Positions 7,963 through 16,649 of a stretch of DNA of 64,000 bases are shown here, piece after piece. The DNA comes from CAVZVW01 sp963778845 (GTDB lineage: Bacteria; Actinomycetota; Actinomycetes; Actinomycetales; Kineosporiaceae). The stretch spans positions 930,001 to 994,000 of the forward strand of contig CAVZVW010000009.1 in assembly GCA_963778845.1 (NCBI GenBank), written 5' to 3'. Each line of letters begins with the position of its first letter. Position 1 is the stretch's first letter. The translations under genes were made by a program, and so were the position numbers. The notes below the pieces were generated by a model. It did not search any database, had not been told where the DNA came from, and saw only the letters and a program-made list of their open reading frames with translations.

Positions 7963-10614
7963 TCAGGCGCGAGGCAGGGCCTCCAGCTGAGCCTGGATCC
8001 TCGCGGCGTCGGAGTGGGCCGCCGATAGCCGCTCACGGATCTTGGCGACCACCTCGGCAGGGGCCTTGCCGACGAACTGCTCGTTGGCGAGCTTGGCCTG
8101 TGACTGGTCACGCTCGCGCTCGGCCGCGGCGAGGTCCTTGGCCAGGCGCTTGCGCTCGGCCCCGACGTCGATGGCTCCGGACAGGTCCAGCTGCACGGTG
8201 ACCTCGCCGACTGCCAGAGTGGCCGACGCCGTGAACGCCGCACCGGGCGCCTCCAGCCGGGCCAGTGCCCGGATCTCGGCCTCGTGAGCGGCCAGGCCGG
8301 TGCGCTCGAGCCCACCCACCTGGGCCGCGACCCGCTGACCTGGCTTGAGGCCCTGCTCGGCGCGGAAGCGGCGCACCTCGGTGAGCAGCCGCTGGAGGGC
8401 GGCGACCTCGGCCTCGGCGGCGGCGTCCTCGGCCAGCGGCGAGCGGGCGGCGTCCCCCGCCGGCCAGGCGGCCACGACGACGGACTCCCCGCCCGTGAGC
8501 TCGGTCCAGAGTGTCTCGGTCACGAAGGGGATCACGGGGTGCAGCAGCCGTAGGACGACGTCCAGCACCTCCCCGAGCACGCGCCGGGTGACCTCGGCCG
8601 GCCGGCCGCCGGCCGCGAGCGGCAGCTTGGCCAGCTCGAGGTACCAGTCGCACACCTCGTCCCACACGAAGTGGTAGAGCAGCTCGGTGGTCTTGGCGAA
8701 CTGGAAGTCCTCGTAGCCGGCGTCGACCTGCTCCACCACGGACCTCAGCCGGGAGACGAGCCATCGGTCCACGACCGACTGCTCGGCGGGCCCCGGCAGG
8801 GGGCCCGCGACGGTGGCGCCGTTGATCAGCGCGAACCGGGCGGCATTCCAGAGCTTGTTGCAGAAGTTGCGGCTGCCCTGCACCCACTCCTCACCGATCG
8901 GGACGTCGGTGCCCGGGTTGGCGCCGCGGGCAAGGGTGAAGCGCAGGGCGTCGGAGCCGTAGGTGTCCATCCAGTCCAACGGGTCGACGACGTTGCCCTT
9001 GGACTTGCTCATCTTGCGGCCGTGCTGGTCCCGGATCAGGCCGGTGAGGGCGATGGTGTGGAACGGCTGCACGCCGTCCATCGCGTAGAGACCGAACATC
9101 ATCATGCGGGCGACCCAGAAGAAGATGATGTCGTAACCGGTCAGCAGGACGTCGGTCGGGTAGAAGCGCTTCAGGTCCTCGGTCGTGTCGGGCCACCCGA
9201 GGGTCGAGAACGGCCAGAGCGCGCTGGAGAACCATGTGTCGAGCACGTCGGGGTCCTGGCGCCAGCCCGCAGCCTCGTCGTCCGGGCTCGTGCCCGGCAG
9301 GGCGTCGTCCGGCCCGAGGCAGACCACGTCGCCGGCGGGTGAGTACCAGACGGGGATGCGATGCCCCCACCACAGCTGCCGCGAGATGCACCAGTCGTGC
9401 ATGTTGTCGACCCAGTCGAAGTAACGCGGGGCCATCGAGGCGGGGTGGATGGCCACGCGCCCGTCGCGCACGGCGTCCCCCGCGGCCTTGGCCAGCGGTG
9501 CGACCTTGACGAACCACTGCTCGCTCAGCCGCGGCTCGACCACGGTGTCGCAGCGGCTGCAGTGACCCACCGCATGGACGTAAGGGCGCTTCTCGGCGAC
9601 GATGCGGCCCTCTTCGCGCAGCGCCGCGACCACGGCCGGGCGTGCCTCGAAACGGTCGAGGCCCTCGAAGGGTCCGGGGGCGGTGATCACCCCGCGCTCG
9701 TCCATGATCGTCAACGCCGCTGCGCCGTGTCGCCGGCCGATCTCGAAGTCGTTCGGGTCGTGCGCCGGGGTCACCTTGACCGCGCCTGAGCCGAAGTGCG
9801 GGTCGACATGCTCGTCGGCAACGATCGGGATCGTGCGCCCGGTGAGCGGAAGCACGACCTGGGTGCCGACGAGGTGCCGGTAGCGGTCGTCGTCCGGATG
9901 CACGGCGACACACGTGTCCCCGAGCATCGTCTCCGCCCGGGTGGTGGCCACGACGATGGCGCCCGCACCGTCCCCGTACCGGATGCTCACGAGCTCGCCG
10001 TCGTCGTCGTGGTGGTCCACCTCGATGTCGGACAGCGCCGTCAGGCACCGCGGGCACCAGTTGATGATGCGCTCGGCACGGTAGACGAGCCCGTCGTCGT
10101 AGAGCCGCTTGAAGATCGTCTGGACGGCGCGGCTCAGGCCCTCGTCCATCGTGAAGCGCTCGCGGGTCCAGTCCACGCCGTCGCCGAGGCGGCGCATCTG
10201 GCCGAGGATCTTGCCGCCGTACTCGGCCTTCCAGTCCCAGACCCGCGCCACGAACTGCTCGCGGGTGAGGTCGTGCTTGCTCTTGCCCTCGGTCTCAGCG
10301 AGGTGGCGCTCGACGAGGGTCTGGGTCGCGATGCCGGCGTGGTCCATGCCGGGCAGCCAGAGGGCGTCGTAACCCTGCATGCGGCGGCGTCGGGTGAGGG
10401 CGTCCATGAGGGTGTGCTGGAATGCGTGACCGAGGTGCAGGCTGCCCGTCACGTTGGGCGGGGGGATCACGATGCAGTAGGCCGGACGGTCGCTGTCGGC
10501 GGGCGGGGTGAAGTAGCCGCGCTCGGCCCAGCGCTCGTACAGCGCGCCCTCTACCGCCGCCGGCGCGTACTGCGATGGCAGGGTGGTCGCGGCTGCAGGG
10601 CTGGTCTCGGGCAT
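7963..10614 (-). CDS. valS: Valyl-tRNA synthetase
   Basis: An intact 883-residue class I aminoacyl-tRNA synthetase that attaches valine to tRNA-Val. The HIGH motif is HLGH at residues 60-63 (PPPNVTGSLHLGH) and the KMSKS loop (GRKMSKSKGNVVDP) is near residue 534. The editing domain lies between them, and a C-terminal coiled-coil arm (AKDLAAAERERDQSQAKL) ends the protein, as in bacterial ValS. The start is ATG 10614, 43 bases downstream of clpX, so the two may be co-transcribed. Unlike neighbouring ileS, no T-box is visible and the frame is continuous. Confidence 0.97.
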   Translation of the reverse strand: MPETSPAAATTLPSQYAPAAVEGALYERWAERGYFTPPADSDRPAYCIVIPPPNVTGSLHLGHAFQHTLMDALTRRRRMQGYDALWLPGMDHAGIATQTLVERHLAETEGKSKHDLTREQFVARVWDWKAEYGGKILGQMRRLGDGVDWTRERFTMDEGLSRAVQTIFKRLYDDGLVYRAERIINWCPRCLTALSDIEVDHHDDDGELVSIRYGDGAGAIVVATTRAETMLGDTCVAVHPDDDRYRHLVGTQVVLPLTGRTIPIVADEHVDPHFGSGAVKVTPAHDPNDFEIGRRHGAAALTIMDERGVITAPGPFEGLDRFEARPAVVAALREEGRIVAEKRPYVHAVGHCSRCDTVVEPRLSEQWFVKVAPLAKAAGDAVRDGRVAIHPASMAPRYFDWVDNMHDWCISRQLWWGHRIPVWYSPAGDVVCLGPDDALPGTSPDDEAAGWRQDPDVLDTWFSSALWPFSTLGWPDTTEDLKRFYPTDVLLTGYDIIFFWVARMMMFGLYAMDGVQPFHTIALTGLIRDQHGRKMSKSKGNVVDPLDWMDTYGSDALRFTLARGANPGTDVPIGEEWVQGSRNFCNKLWNAARFALINGATVAGPLPGPAEQSVVDRWLVSRLRSVVEQVDAGYEDFQFAKTTELLYHFVWDEVCDWYLELAKLPLAAGGRPAEVTRRVLGEVLDVVLRLLHPVIPFVTETLWTELTGGESVVVAAWPAGDAARSPLAEDAAAEAEVAALQRLLTEVRRFRAEQGLKPGQRVAAQVGGLERTGLAAHEAEIRALARLEAPGAAFTASATLAVGEVTVQLDLSGAIDVGAERKRLAKDLAAAERERDQSQAKLANEQFVGKAPAEVVAKIRERLSAAHSDAARIQAQLEALPRA

Positions 10615-10657
10615 GGCGAAATCCTACGGAAGCCCCGCACCCACCCCGTACCGGATA

Positions 10658-11935
10658 TCAGGCGGACTTCTCGCGCCTCTCGCGCTTGCGGACCGGGGCC
10701 TCGCGCGGCACCAGGGTGGGGTTCACGTTCTCGAGCACCACCTCGCGGGTCACCACGACCCGGGCGACGTCGTCGCGGCTCGGCACGTCGAACATCACCG
10801 GCAGCAGGACCTCTTCCATGATCGCGCGCAGCCCCCGGGCGCCGGTGCCACGCAGGATCGCCTGGTCCGACACCGCCTCGAGGGCGTCGTCGGTGAACTC
10901 GAGCTCGACCCCGTCGATCTCGAACATCCGCTGGTACTGCTTGACCAGCGCGTTCTTCGGCACGGTGAGGATCGAGACCAGGGCCTCGCGGTCGAGGCTG
11001 GTCACAGTCGTGATCACCGGCAGCCGACCGATGAACTCGGGGATCAGCCCGAACTTGAGCAGGTCCTCCGGCATCACCTCGGCGAAGGCGTCGGCGTCGT
11101 CCCGCGGAGTGTGCAGCGTGGCGCCGAAGCCGATCCCCCGCTTGCCGATGCGCGAGGAGATGAGCTGCTCCAGCCCGGCGAAGGCTCCGCCCACGATGAA
11201 CAGCACGTTCGTCGTGTCGATCTGGATGAACTCCTGGTGCGGGTGCTTGCGCCCGCCCTGCGGCGGCACGGAGGCCGTCGTCCCCTCCAGGATCTTCAGC
11301 AGCGCCTGCTGGACGCCCTCCCCCGACACGTCGCGGGTGATCGACGGGTTCTCCGACTTGCGGGCGATCTTGTCGACCTCGTCGATGTAGATGATCCCCG
11401 TCTCGGCCTTCTTGACGTCGTAGTCGGCCGCCTGGATCAGCTTGAGCAGGATGTTCTCGACGTCCTCGCCGACGTAGCCCGCCTCGGTGAGCGCCGTGGC
11501 GTCGGCGATGGCGAACGGCACGTTGAGCATCTTGGCCAGCGTCTGGGCGAGGTAGGTCTTGCCGCACCCGGTGGGCCCGATGAGCAGGATGTTGGACTTG
11601 GAGATCTCGACGACGTCCTCGCCGCGCCTGGTCGGCTCGCCGGCCTGGATGCGCTTGTAGTGGTTGTAGACAGCGACCGCGAGGGACTTCTTCGCGGCCT
11701 CCTGGCCCACGACGTACTGCTCGAGGAAGTCGAAGATCTCCTTGGGCTTGGGCAGCTCGACCAGCCCGAGCTCACTGGCCTCGGCGAGCTCCTCCTCGAT
11801 GATCTCGTTGCAGAGGTCGATGCATTCGTCGCAGATGTAGACACCCGGGCCGGCGATGAGCTTCTTGACCTGCTTCTGGCTCTTGCCGCAGAACGAGCAC
11901 TTCAGCAGGTCGCCACCGTCACCGATGCGTGCCAC
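10658..11935 (-). CDS. clpX: ATP-dependent Clp protease ATP-binding subunit ClpX
   Basis: AAA+ unfoldase that feeds substrates into the ClpP peptidase. The N-terminal zinc-binding domain has four cysteines (Cys13, Cys16, Cys35, Cys38). Walker A is GPTGCGKT, Walker B is IIYIDEVDK, and RGIGFGATL belongs to the substrate-loop region. The C-terminal small domain carries the RGTGARGLR sensor 2 segment. I chose GTG 11935 because GGAGGAAGG sits about eight bases upstream and the protein then begins VARIGDGGDLLKCSFC, as in homologues; an upstream ATG would add an unusual extension. Length is 425 residues. It lies just downstream of clpP1-clpP2, its partner peptidase. Confidence 0.97.
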   Translation of the reverse strand: MARIGDGGDLLKCSFCGKSQKQVKKLIAGPGVYICDECIDLCNEIIEEELAEASELGLVELPKPKEIFDFLEQYVVGQEAAKKSLAVAVYNHYKRIQAGEPTRRGEDVVEISKSNILLIGPTGCGKTYLAQTLAKMLNVPFAIADATALTEAGYVGEDVENILLKLIQAADYDVKKAETGIIYIDEVDKIARKSENPSITRDVSGEGVQQALLKILEGTTASVPPQGGRKHPHQEFIQIDTTNVLFIVGGAFAGLEQLISSRIGKRGIGFGATLHTPRDDADAFAEVMPEDLLKFGLIPEFIGRLPVITTVTSLDREALVSILTVPKNALVKQYQRMFEIDGVELEFTDDALEAVSDQAILRGTGARGLRAIMEEVLLPVMFDVPSRDDVARVVVTREVVLENVNPTLVPREAPVRKRERREKSA

Positions 11936-12057
11936 GAGGTGTCCTTCCTCCATGCAGCCTGGACGTGCCGTGCTCGGGTGGGCGACCACCGGCCCTACAC
12001 CCCATTGAACGCCACCAGGGCCCCCGTGTCAGCGGATGGGGGCCCAACGTCGGCGTG

Positions 12058-12699
12058 TCAGGCGGTGCCGAGGGCGGGGACAGCCGCCTTGCGGGACCCG
12101 AGCACCTGGTCGACGAGCCCGTACTCGACGGCCTGCTCGGCTGTGAGGATCTTGTCTCGCTCGATGTCGGAGCGCACCTGGTCCTCGGTGCGGTTGGAGT
12201 GCTTGGCGAGGGTCTCCTCCAGCCACTGCCGCATGCGCCCCACCTCGTTGGCCTGGATCTCGATGTCGGAGGCCTGGCCGTAGTCGCTGCCCTGCATGGC
12301 GGGCTGGTGGATCAGCACCCGCGCGTTCGGCAGGGCCAGCCGCTTGCCCGGTGTACCCGCCGCGAGCAGCACCGCCGCCGCGGAGGCCGCCTGCCCGAGG
12401 CACACCGTCTGGATCTGCGGCTTCACGTACTGCATGGTGTCGTAGATCGCCGTGAGCGCGGTGAACGAGCCGCCCGGGGAGTTGATGTACATGATGATGT
12501 CGCGCTCGGGGTCCTGGCTCTCCAGCACGATCAGCTGGGCCATCACGTCGTCGGCCGATGCGTCGTCCACCTGTACGCCGAGGAAGATGATGCGGTCCTC
12601 GAACAGCTTGGTGTACGGGTCGAGCCGCTTGAACCCGTAGGCCGTGCGCTCCTCGAACTGCGGAAGGATGTAGCGCCCGGTCGGGGTGGGCTGGGTCAT
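12058..12699 (-). CDS. clpP2: ATP-dependent Clp protease proteolytic subunit ClpP2
   Basis: A 213-residue serine peptidase of the ClpP family. The catalytic triad is Ser106 (GQAASAAA), His131 (LIHQPA) and Asp182 (ERDKI). The start is ATG 12699 with GAGGAG seven bases upstream; an upstream in-frame ATG would overlap clpP1 and is less likely. The N-terminal YILPQFEERTAYG segment is typical of the second ClpP of actinobacteria, which forms a mixed ClpP1P2 tetradecamer. It lies 73 bases after clpP1 and upstream of clpX, consistent with one operon. Confidence 0.96.
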   Translation of the reverse strand: MTQPTPTGRYILPQFEERTAYGFKRLDPYTKLFEDRIIFLGVQVDDASADDVMAQLIVLESQDPERDIIMYINSPGGSFTALTAIYDTMQYVKPQIQTVCLGQAASAAAVLLAAGTPGKRLALPNARVLIHQPAMQGSDYGQASDIEIQANEVGRMRQWLEETLAKHSNRTEDQVRSDIERDKILTAEQAVEYGLVDQVLGSRKAAVPALGTA

Positions 12700-12772
12700 C
12701 GGGTGGCTCCTCGTGCCTGAGGGGTGGACGGTGCGGCTGGGGACGTCGCGCAGCCGGCGCGCGGGGCGGCGC

Positions 12773-13417
12773 TCACGCGCTCGTCCCGCCACCACCGCTG
12801 ACGTCACGCGCTGAGACCACCACGTGGTCGACCAGCCCGTAGTCGCGCGCCGCGTCCGCCGTGAACCAGCGGTCGCGGTCGGAGTCGCGCACGATCGTCT
12901 CGACCGGCTGGCCGGTCTGCGCGGCGATGAGCTCGGCCATCTGGCGCTTCATGTGCAGGATGAGCTCGGCCTGGATCTTCACGTCGCTCGCCGTGCCGCC
13001 GATGCCGCCCAGCGGCTGGTGCATCATCACGCGGGCGTGCGGCAGGGCGTAGCGCTTGCCCTTGCTCCCCGAGGAGAGCAGGAACTGCCCCATCGACGCC
13101 GCCAGCCCCATCGCCACCGTGGCGACGTCGTTCGGCACGTACTGCATGGTGTCGTAGATCGCCATACCGGCCGTGACCGAGCCACCGGGTGAGTTGATGT
13201 AGAGGTAGATGTCCTTGTCAGGGTCCTCGGCCGTGAGCAGCAGCATCTGCGCGCAGATCGCGTTCGCGTTCTCGTCGCGCACCTCCGAGCCGAGGAAGAT
13301 GATGCGGTCCTTCAGCAGCCGGCTGTAGATGTGCTCGTCCAGGCCCATCCCCGGCTGGGGGCTGCGCGCCGAAGGCAGGCCGGAGGAGGAGTCGCCCGGC
13401 CGGGTCAGCTGGCTCAC
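12773..13417 (-). CDS. clpP1: ATP-dependent Clp protease proteolytic subunit ClpP1
   Basis: A 214-residue ClpP peptidase subunit. The triad is Ser108 (GLAASMGQ), His133 (MMHQPLGG) and Asp182 (DRDRW). The protein starts at GTG 13417 with GGGAG about seven bases upstream. The first 25 residues (MSQLTRPGDSSSGLPSARS) look like a propeptide or flexible extension ahead of the IYSRLLKDRIIFLG core. It is the first gene of the clpP1-clpP2-clpX string and follows tig, the order found in many actinobacteria. The gap to tig is about 250 bases and holds a 12-bp tandem array. Confidence 0.96.
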   Translation of the reverse strand: MSQLTRPGDSSSGLPSARSPQPGMGLDEHIYSRLLKDRIIFLGSEVRDENANAICAQMLLLTAEDPDKDIYLYINSPGGSVTAGMAIYDTMQYVPNDVATVAMGLAASMGQFLLSSGSKGKRYALPHARVMMHQPLGGIGGTASDVKIQAELILHMKRQMAELIAAQTGQPVETIVRDSDRDRWFTADAARDYGLVDHVVVSARDVSGGGGTSA

Positions 13418-13562
13418 GTGTCGCTCCCGTTGATGGTCTCGTCGACGGGCGCCGACGCGCCCCTGTGCCGACAGTAACGCCCGCCCCCGTCAGTGATCTG
13501 CCCGCCCGCCGCCGTGTTCGCTGACGGCGCACGAAGCCGTTCGCCCTGGGTGAAACCCCGCG

Positions 13563-13634
13563 GTGGACGACGAGGTGGACGGCGAAGAGGACGGCGCGGT
13601 GGACGGCGCGGTGGACGGCGCGGTGGACGGCGCA
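13563..13634. repeat. 12-bp tandem repeat, six units
   Basis: Six 12-bp units of the form GTGGACGGCGCG run without gaps; units four and five are identical, the others differ by one or a few bases. The array lies in the 249-base gap between tig and clpP1. Neither strand shows a convincing start or homology (it would spell acidic VDGA repeats on plus, Arg/Pro-rich on minus). It is probably a variable-number tandem repeat in the clpP leader. Confidence 0.8.
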
Positions 13635-13666
13635 CAGCCGCCTTCCGTGCGCGACGTCCCCGCCGG

Positions 13667-15136
13667 TTACGCCTCCTCGGCCAGCGGCGCGACGTCCAGC
13701 AGCGGCACCGACACCGACGCCGGGTCGACCGCCGAGGGCAGCGAGAACGCGGCAGGGTCCACCGCGCTCGAGGCGGCGGCCCGCGCCGACGCCGACGCCG
13801 GCACCAGGTCGTCGCCCTCCGCCTGCTCCGCCTGCTCCGCCTGCTCCGCCTGCTCCCCCTCGGGGTCGACGGCGAACAGGGCGTTGAGGTCCACTACCGC
13901 GCCGGAGGCGTCCGTGACCACGGCGCGCTCGAGCACCGAGGCCAGGGCCTTGCGCCGAGCCACCTCGCCGACCATGGCCGGCACCTGGCCGCCCTCGTCG
14001 ACGGCCTTGGCGAACTCGTTGGGGTCCATCCCGTACTGCTGGGCGCTGGTCACGATGTACTGCAGCAGCTCCTGCTGCCCGACCGTGACCTGCTGCTTCT
14101 CCGCGATCGCGTCGAGCAGCAGCTGCGTCTGCAGACCCCTGCGGGCCTCTGCCTCGACCTCGCCACGGTGCTCGTCGTCCTCCAGCCGGCCCTCGCCCTC
14201 CAGGTGGCGGGTGACCTCGTCGGCGATGACCGCCTCGGGCAGCGGGATCTCGGTTTCGGCCAGCAGCCGTTCGAGCAGCCGCTCGCGGGCCTGCAGGCCC
14301 TGCTCTAAGCGCTTGCCCCGCTCCACCTGGGCACGGATGTCCGCGCGCAGCTCCTCGAGCGAGTCGAACTCACTCGCCAGCTGGGCGAACTCGTCGTCCA
14401 CGGCCGGGAGCTCCCGCTCCTTGACCGACTGCACGGTGAGCGTCACGTGGCTCACGTCGCCGGCCCGCTCTCCCCCGGCCAGCGGGGCGTCGAACGTGGT
14501 CGTCTCCCCGGCGGACAGGCCCGTCACGGCCTCGTCCGTGCCAGGAAGCATCGTGCCGGTCCCGACCTGGTAGCTGACACCCTTGACGCTGTCGATCTCC
14601 TCCCCGTCGATCTCCGCCGAGATGTCGACGGAGAGGAAGTCCCCGTCGGCGGCCGGCCGGTCGACGGGCACGAGCGTGCCGAACCGCTCCCGAAGCTGCT
14701 CGACGCGCTCGTCGACGTCGGCGTCGGTGACCTCCAGGTCGTCCACCGTGACGGCGACGCTGTCCAGGTCCGGCAGGGTGATGTCGGGGCGCACGTCCAC
14801 CTCGACGGTGAACGTCAGCTCACCCCCGGCCGCCGGGTCCGGCACGGTGGTGACATCGACCGACGGCTGACCGAGCGGGTGGACGCCGCCCTCCTCCAGG
14901 GCCTGTGCGTAGAACTGCGGCAGCGCGTCGTTCACGGCCTGCTCGAGGACGGCGCCGCGACCGACCCTCTGGTCGATGATCCTCGGCGGCACCTTGCCCT
15001 TGCGGAAACCCGGGACGCTCACCTGGTTCGCGATGGTCCGGTACGCGGCGTCCACGCTCGGCCTGAGCTCGTCGAAGGGCACCTCGATGGTGAGCTTCAC
15101 CCGGGTCGGGTTGAGGGTCTCGACAGCGCTCTTCAC
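13667..15136 (-). CDS. tig: Trigger factor, ribosome-associated chaperone/peptidyl-prolyl isomerase
   Basis: A 489-residue chaperone that binds near the ribosome exit tunnel. The ribosome-docking signature GFRKGKVP is at residues 43-50. A FKBP-type PPIase domain follows (GDFLSVDISAEIDGEEID region) and then the helical C-terminal substrate-binding domain. The start is GTG 15136 with AGGAGA eight bases upstream. The tail carries four EQA repeats and a VDPA/Ala/Ser-rich, mostly acidic stretch of about 60 residues beyond the chaperone core; the EQA repeats come from a 9-bp DNA repeat (13826-13857 area). It leads into the clpP operon, linking folding with proteolysis. Confidence 0.96.
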   Translation of the reverse strand: MKSAVETLNPTRVKLTIEVPFDELRPSVDAAYRTIANQVSVPGFRKGKVPPRIIDQRVGRGAVLEQAVNDALPQFYAQALEEGGVHPLGQPSVDVTTVPDPAAGGELTFTVEVDVRPDITLPDLDSVAVTVDDLEVTDADVDERVEQLRERFGTLVPVDRPAADGDFLSVDISAEIDGEEIDSVKGVSYQVGTGTMLPGTDEAVTGLSAGETTTFDAPLAGGERAGDVSHVTLTVQSVKERELPAVDDEFAQLASEFDSLEELRADIRAQVERGKRLEQGLQARERLLERLLAETEIPLPEAVIADEVTRHLEGEGRLEDDEHRGEVEAEARRGLQTQLLLDAIAEKQQVTVGQQELLQYIVTSAQQYGMDPNEFAKAVDEGGQVPAMVGEVARRKALASVLERAVVTDASGAVVDLNALFAVDPEGEQAEQAEQAEQAEGDDLVPASASARAAASSAVDPAAFSLPSAVDPASVSVPLLDVAPLAEEA

Positions 15137-15303
15137 GACGGTGGTCTCCTGCTGGGGATCGGGCTTGCTGAGTGTGACCGCGGGGCGACGGGGCCCCGGC
15201 GGGGTGCGCGAGAGCGCCCAGCCATGGTAGCCGCCCTCCGCGTGAGGCTGGTCCAACCTCTGCTCCGGCCCCTCGCGCGGCGCCCTTCTTGGGGCGCCTC
15301 TCA
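15137..15303. other. tig leader region
   Basis: No gene is supported here. The stretch carries the tig Shine-Dalgarno sequence at its left end and presumably the tig promoter, but no strong -10/-35 pair stands out. It ends at the second hairpin element. Confidence 0.5.
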
Positions 15304-15358
15304 TTGGCGCGGCGGCACACAGTGCCAAACAGTCTGGCGCGGTGTGCCGCCGCGCCAA
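15304..15358. repeat. Long intergenic hairpin element, copy 2
   Basis: Perfect 17-bp arms (15304-15320 TTGGCGCGGCGGCACAC and 15342-15358) enclose a nested GCCA/TGGC stem. The arms extend those of the copy at 7864-7916 by one base pair on each side, and the loops share AGTGCCAAAC. It lies upstream of tig. Two copies of a GC-rich nested hairpin in housekeeping gaps point to a dispersed repeat family. Confidence 0.85.
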
Positions 15359-15617
15359 CCGGGCTCGGGCGGATCAGGGCCCGCGTTCAGGCGGGCAGGA
15401 CGGCGTCGGTTTCCGAGTGCGCCTGTGCCGCGCCGACCTTGCCGAACGCGCTCGTTGGTGGTGGCACCGCTCCCGGCGTGCCCGCGACGTCCAGGGTCAG
15501 CTGTGGGCATGGCCGCACGTGCGGTCGGCAGCACCCGCAGTGCACCGCGCCGGTGCTTCCAGACCGTTCCGCGCCTCTTCAGCATCGCCAGTCCCCGGGT
15601 GGACCGGCCCTCTGCCG
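15359..15617. other. Intergenic stretch between hairpin element and tRNA-Pro
   Basis: I see no supported gene here. Several short open frames exist but lack ribosome-binding sites and recognisable sequence. It would contain the terminator of tRNA-Pro. Confidence 0.5.
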
Positions 15618-15691
15618 TCGGGGTACCCGGATTCGAACCGGGGGCCTTCCGCTCCCAAAGCGGACGCGCTACCAAGCTGCGCCATACCCCG
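15618..15691 (-). tRNA. tRNA-Pro (anticodon TGG)
   Basis: A 74-base cloverleaf on the minus strand. The 7-bp acceptor stem is CGGGGTA/TACCCCG with discriminator A (complement of 15618). The anticodon stem TCCGC/GCGGA encloses loop TTTGGGA with anticodon TGG. The T arm contains GGTTCGAATCC. No CCA is encoded. It reads prolyl codons, including CCA. Confidence 0.95.
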
Positions 15692-15813
15692 CGCGCGGTC
15701 GCCGACCCGGGCTGCTCCGGGCTCGCGACCGCCGCAGGCACTAGGCTACGCGGTCGACGGCGCTACCCGCCTGGCTCTGCCCGCGCCCCGACGGGTGGGC
15801 ATAGCGGCGTCGC

Positions 15814-15901
<88 letters not shown>

Positions 15902-16016
15902 GGTGTGACCGCTCCATCACGAAGGCCCACAACGTCAAACTCGCGACACCATGGACATAGCGGTCTCGGCGTCCGGCTGTTCTTACCCGGGGGTATGTAG
16001 CGTCATCGTCCCGCTG

Positions 16017-16649
16017 TCAGGACGACGAGTAGTTGAAGTCGGTGGTGAAGGCCGCGTGGCGGCGGCCGCGTACCTCAAAGCGCATGGCCGGGTCCTCCGC
16101 GCGCAGGTCTTCGCCGTAGAGCTCGGTGCCGGGATGGTCGTAGCCGGGGATGCCACAGCGCACGACACCGATGTCGGAGGCCGGGTCGCGGGCCGAAACG
16201 GAGAGGTACCCCACGATGTCGATCCGCTTGCGGGCCTCGACGTGCTCGAGACTGATGCGGGCGGGACGAACGGCGAGGACGGTGCCGATTGCACCGGCGT
16301 ACTGAGCCAGCGCCGTGCCGCCCGCGCGGCCGAGGAAGATGTCGGCGAGCGCGATGCGCTGGTCCTCGTCGGCGTTCTCGTCGACGTAGAGCACGACCTC
16401 CCAGCGCGTGCTCGGTTCGACATCGTCGCGATACCGCAACGTCATCACGATGCGCAGGTTGGAGAGGTCGAGTTCGTCGTGGTGGCCCTCGAGGACGTGC
16501 CAGGACAGGGCGCCGAAGCACTCGCCGTACGTCGACGCGCCGCCCGGTTGTCCACTCACGCTGCGGCACGGGCAGATGGCGTCGCAGTTGCACGCCTCGA
16601 AGTAGCTCCCGCGGACACCCCACGACGAGGCGCTGCCGGTGCCGGTCAC
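16017..16649 (-). CDS. DUF1326 domain protein
   Basis: A 210-residue cytosolic-type protein of the DUF1326 family, whose biochemical role is unknown. The N-terminal signature YFEACNCDAICPC has three of its cysteines in a CxC...C-P-C arrangement that looks suited to metal binding. The start GTG 16649 overlaps the upstream DUF2182 stop as GTGA, implying translational coupling. It is the third gene of a leftward operon (DUF1326, DUF2182, DUF1326). The two DUF1326 copies are paralogues that differ in length and cysteine context. The pairing of these families recurs in bacteria; a metal-handling role is inference from the cysteines and the family label of the partner. Confidence 0.85.
   Translation of the reverse strand: MTGTGSASSWGVRGSYFEACNCDAICPCRSVSGQPGGASTYGECFGALSWHVLEGHHDELDLSNLRIVMTLRYRDDVEPSTRWEVVLYVDENADEDQRIALADIFLGRAGGTALAQYAGAIGTVLAVRPARISLEHVEARKRIDIVGYLSVSARDPASDIGVVRCGIPGYDHPGTELYGEDLRAEDPAMRFEVRGRRHAAFTTDFNYSSS

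Noticed and set aside
15984..15995. TACCCGGGGGTA, resembling the CsoR-type palindromes
   Set aside because: It is shorter, lies downstream of a leftward gene and has no promoter or gene start on either side.
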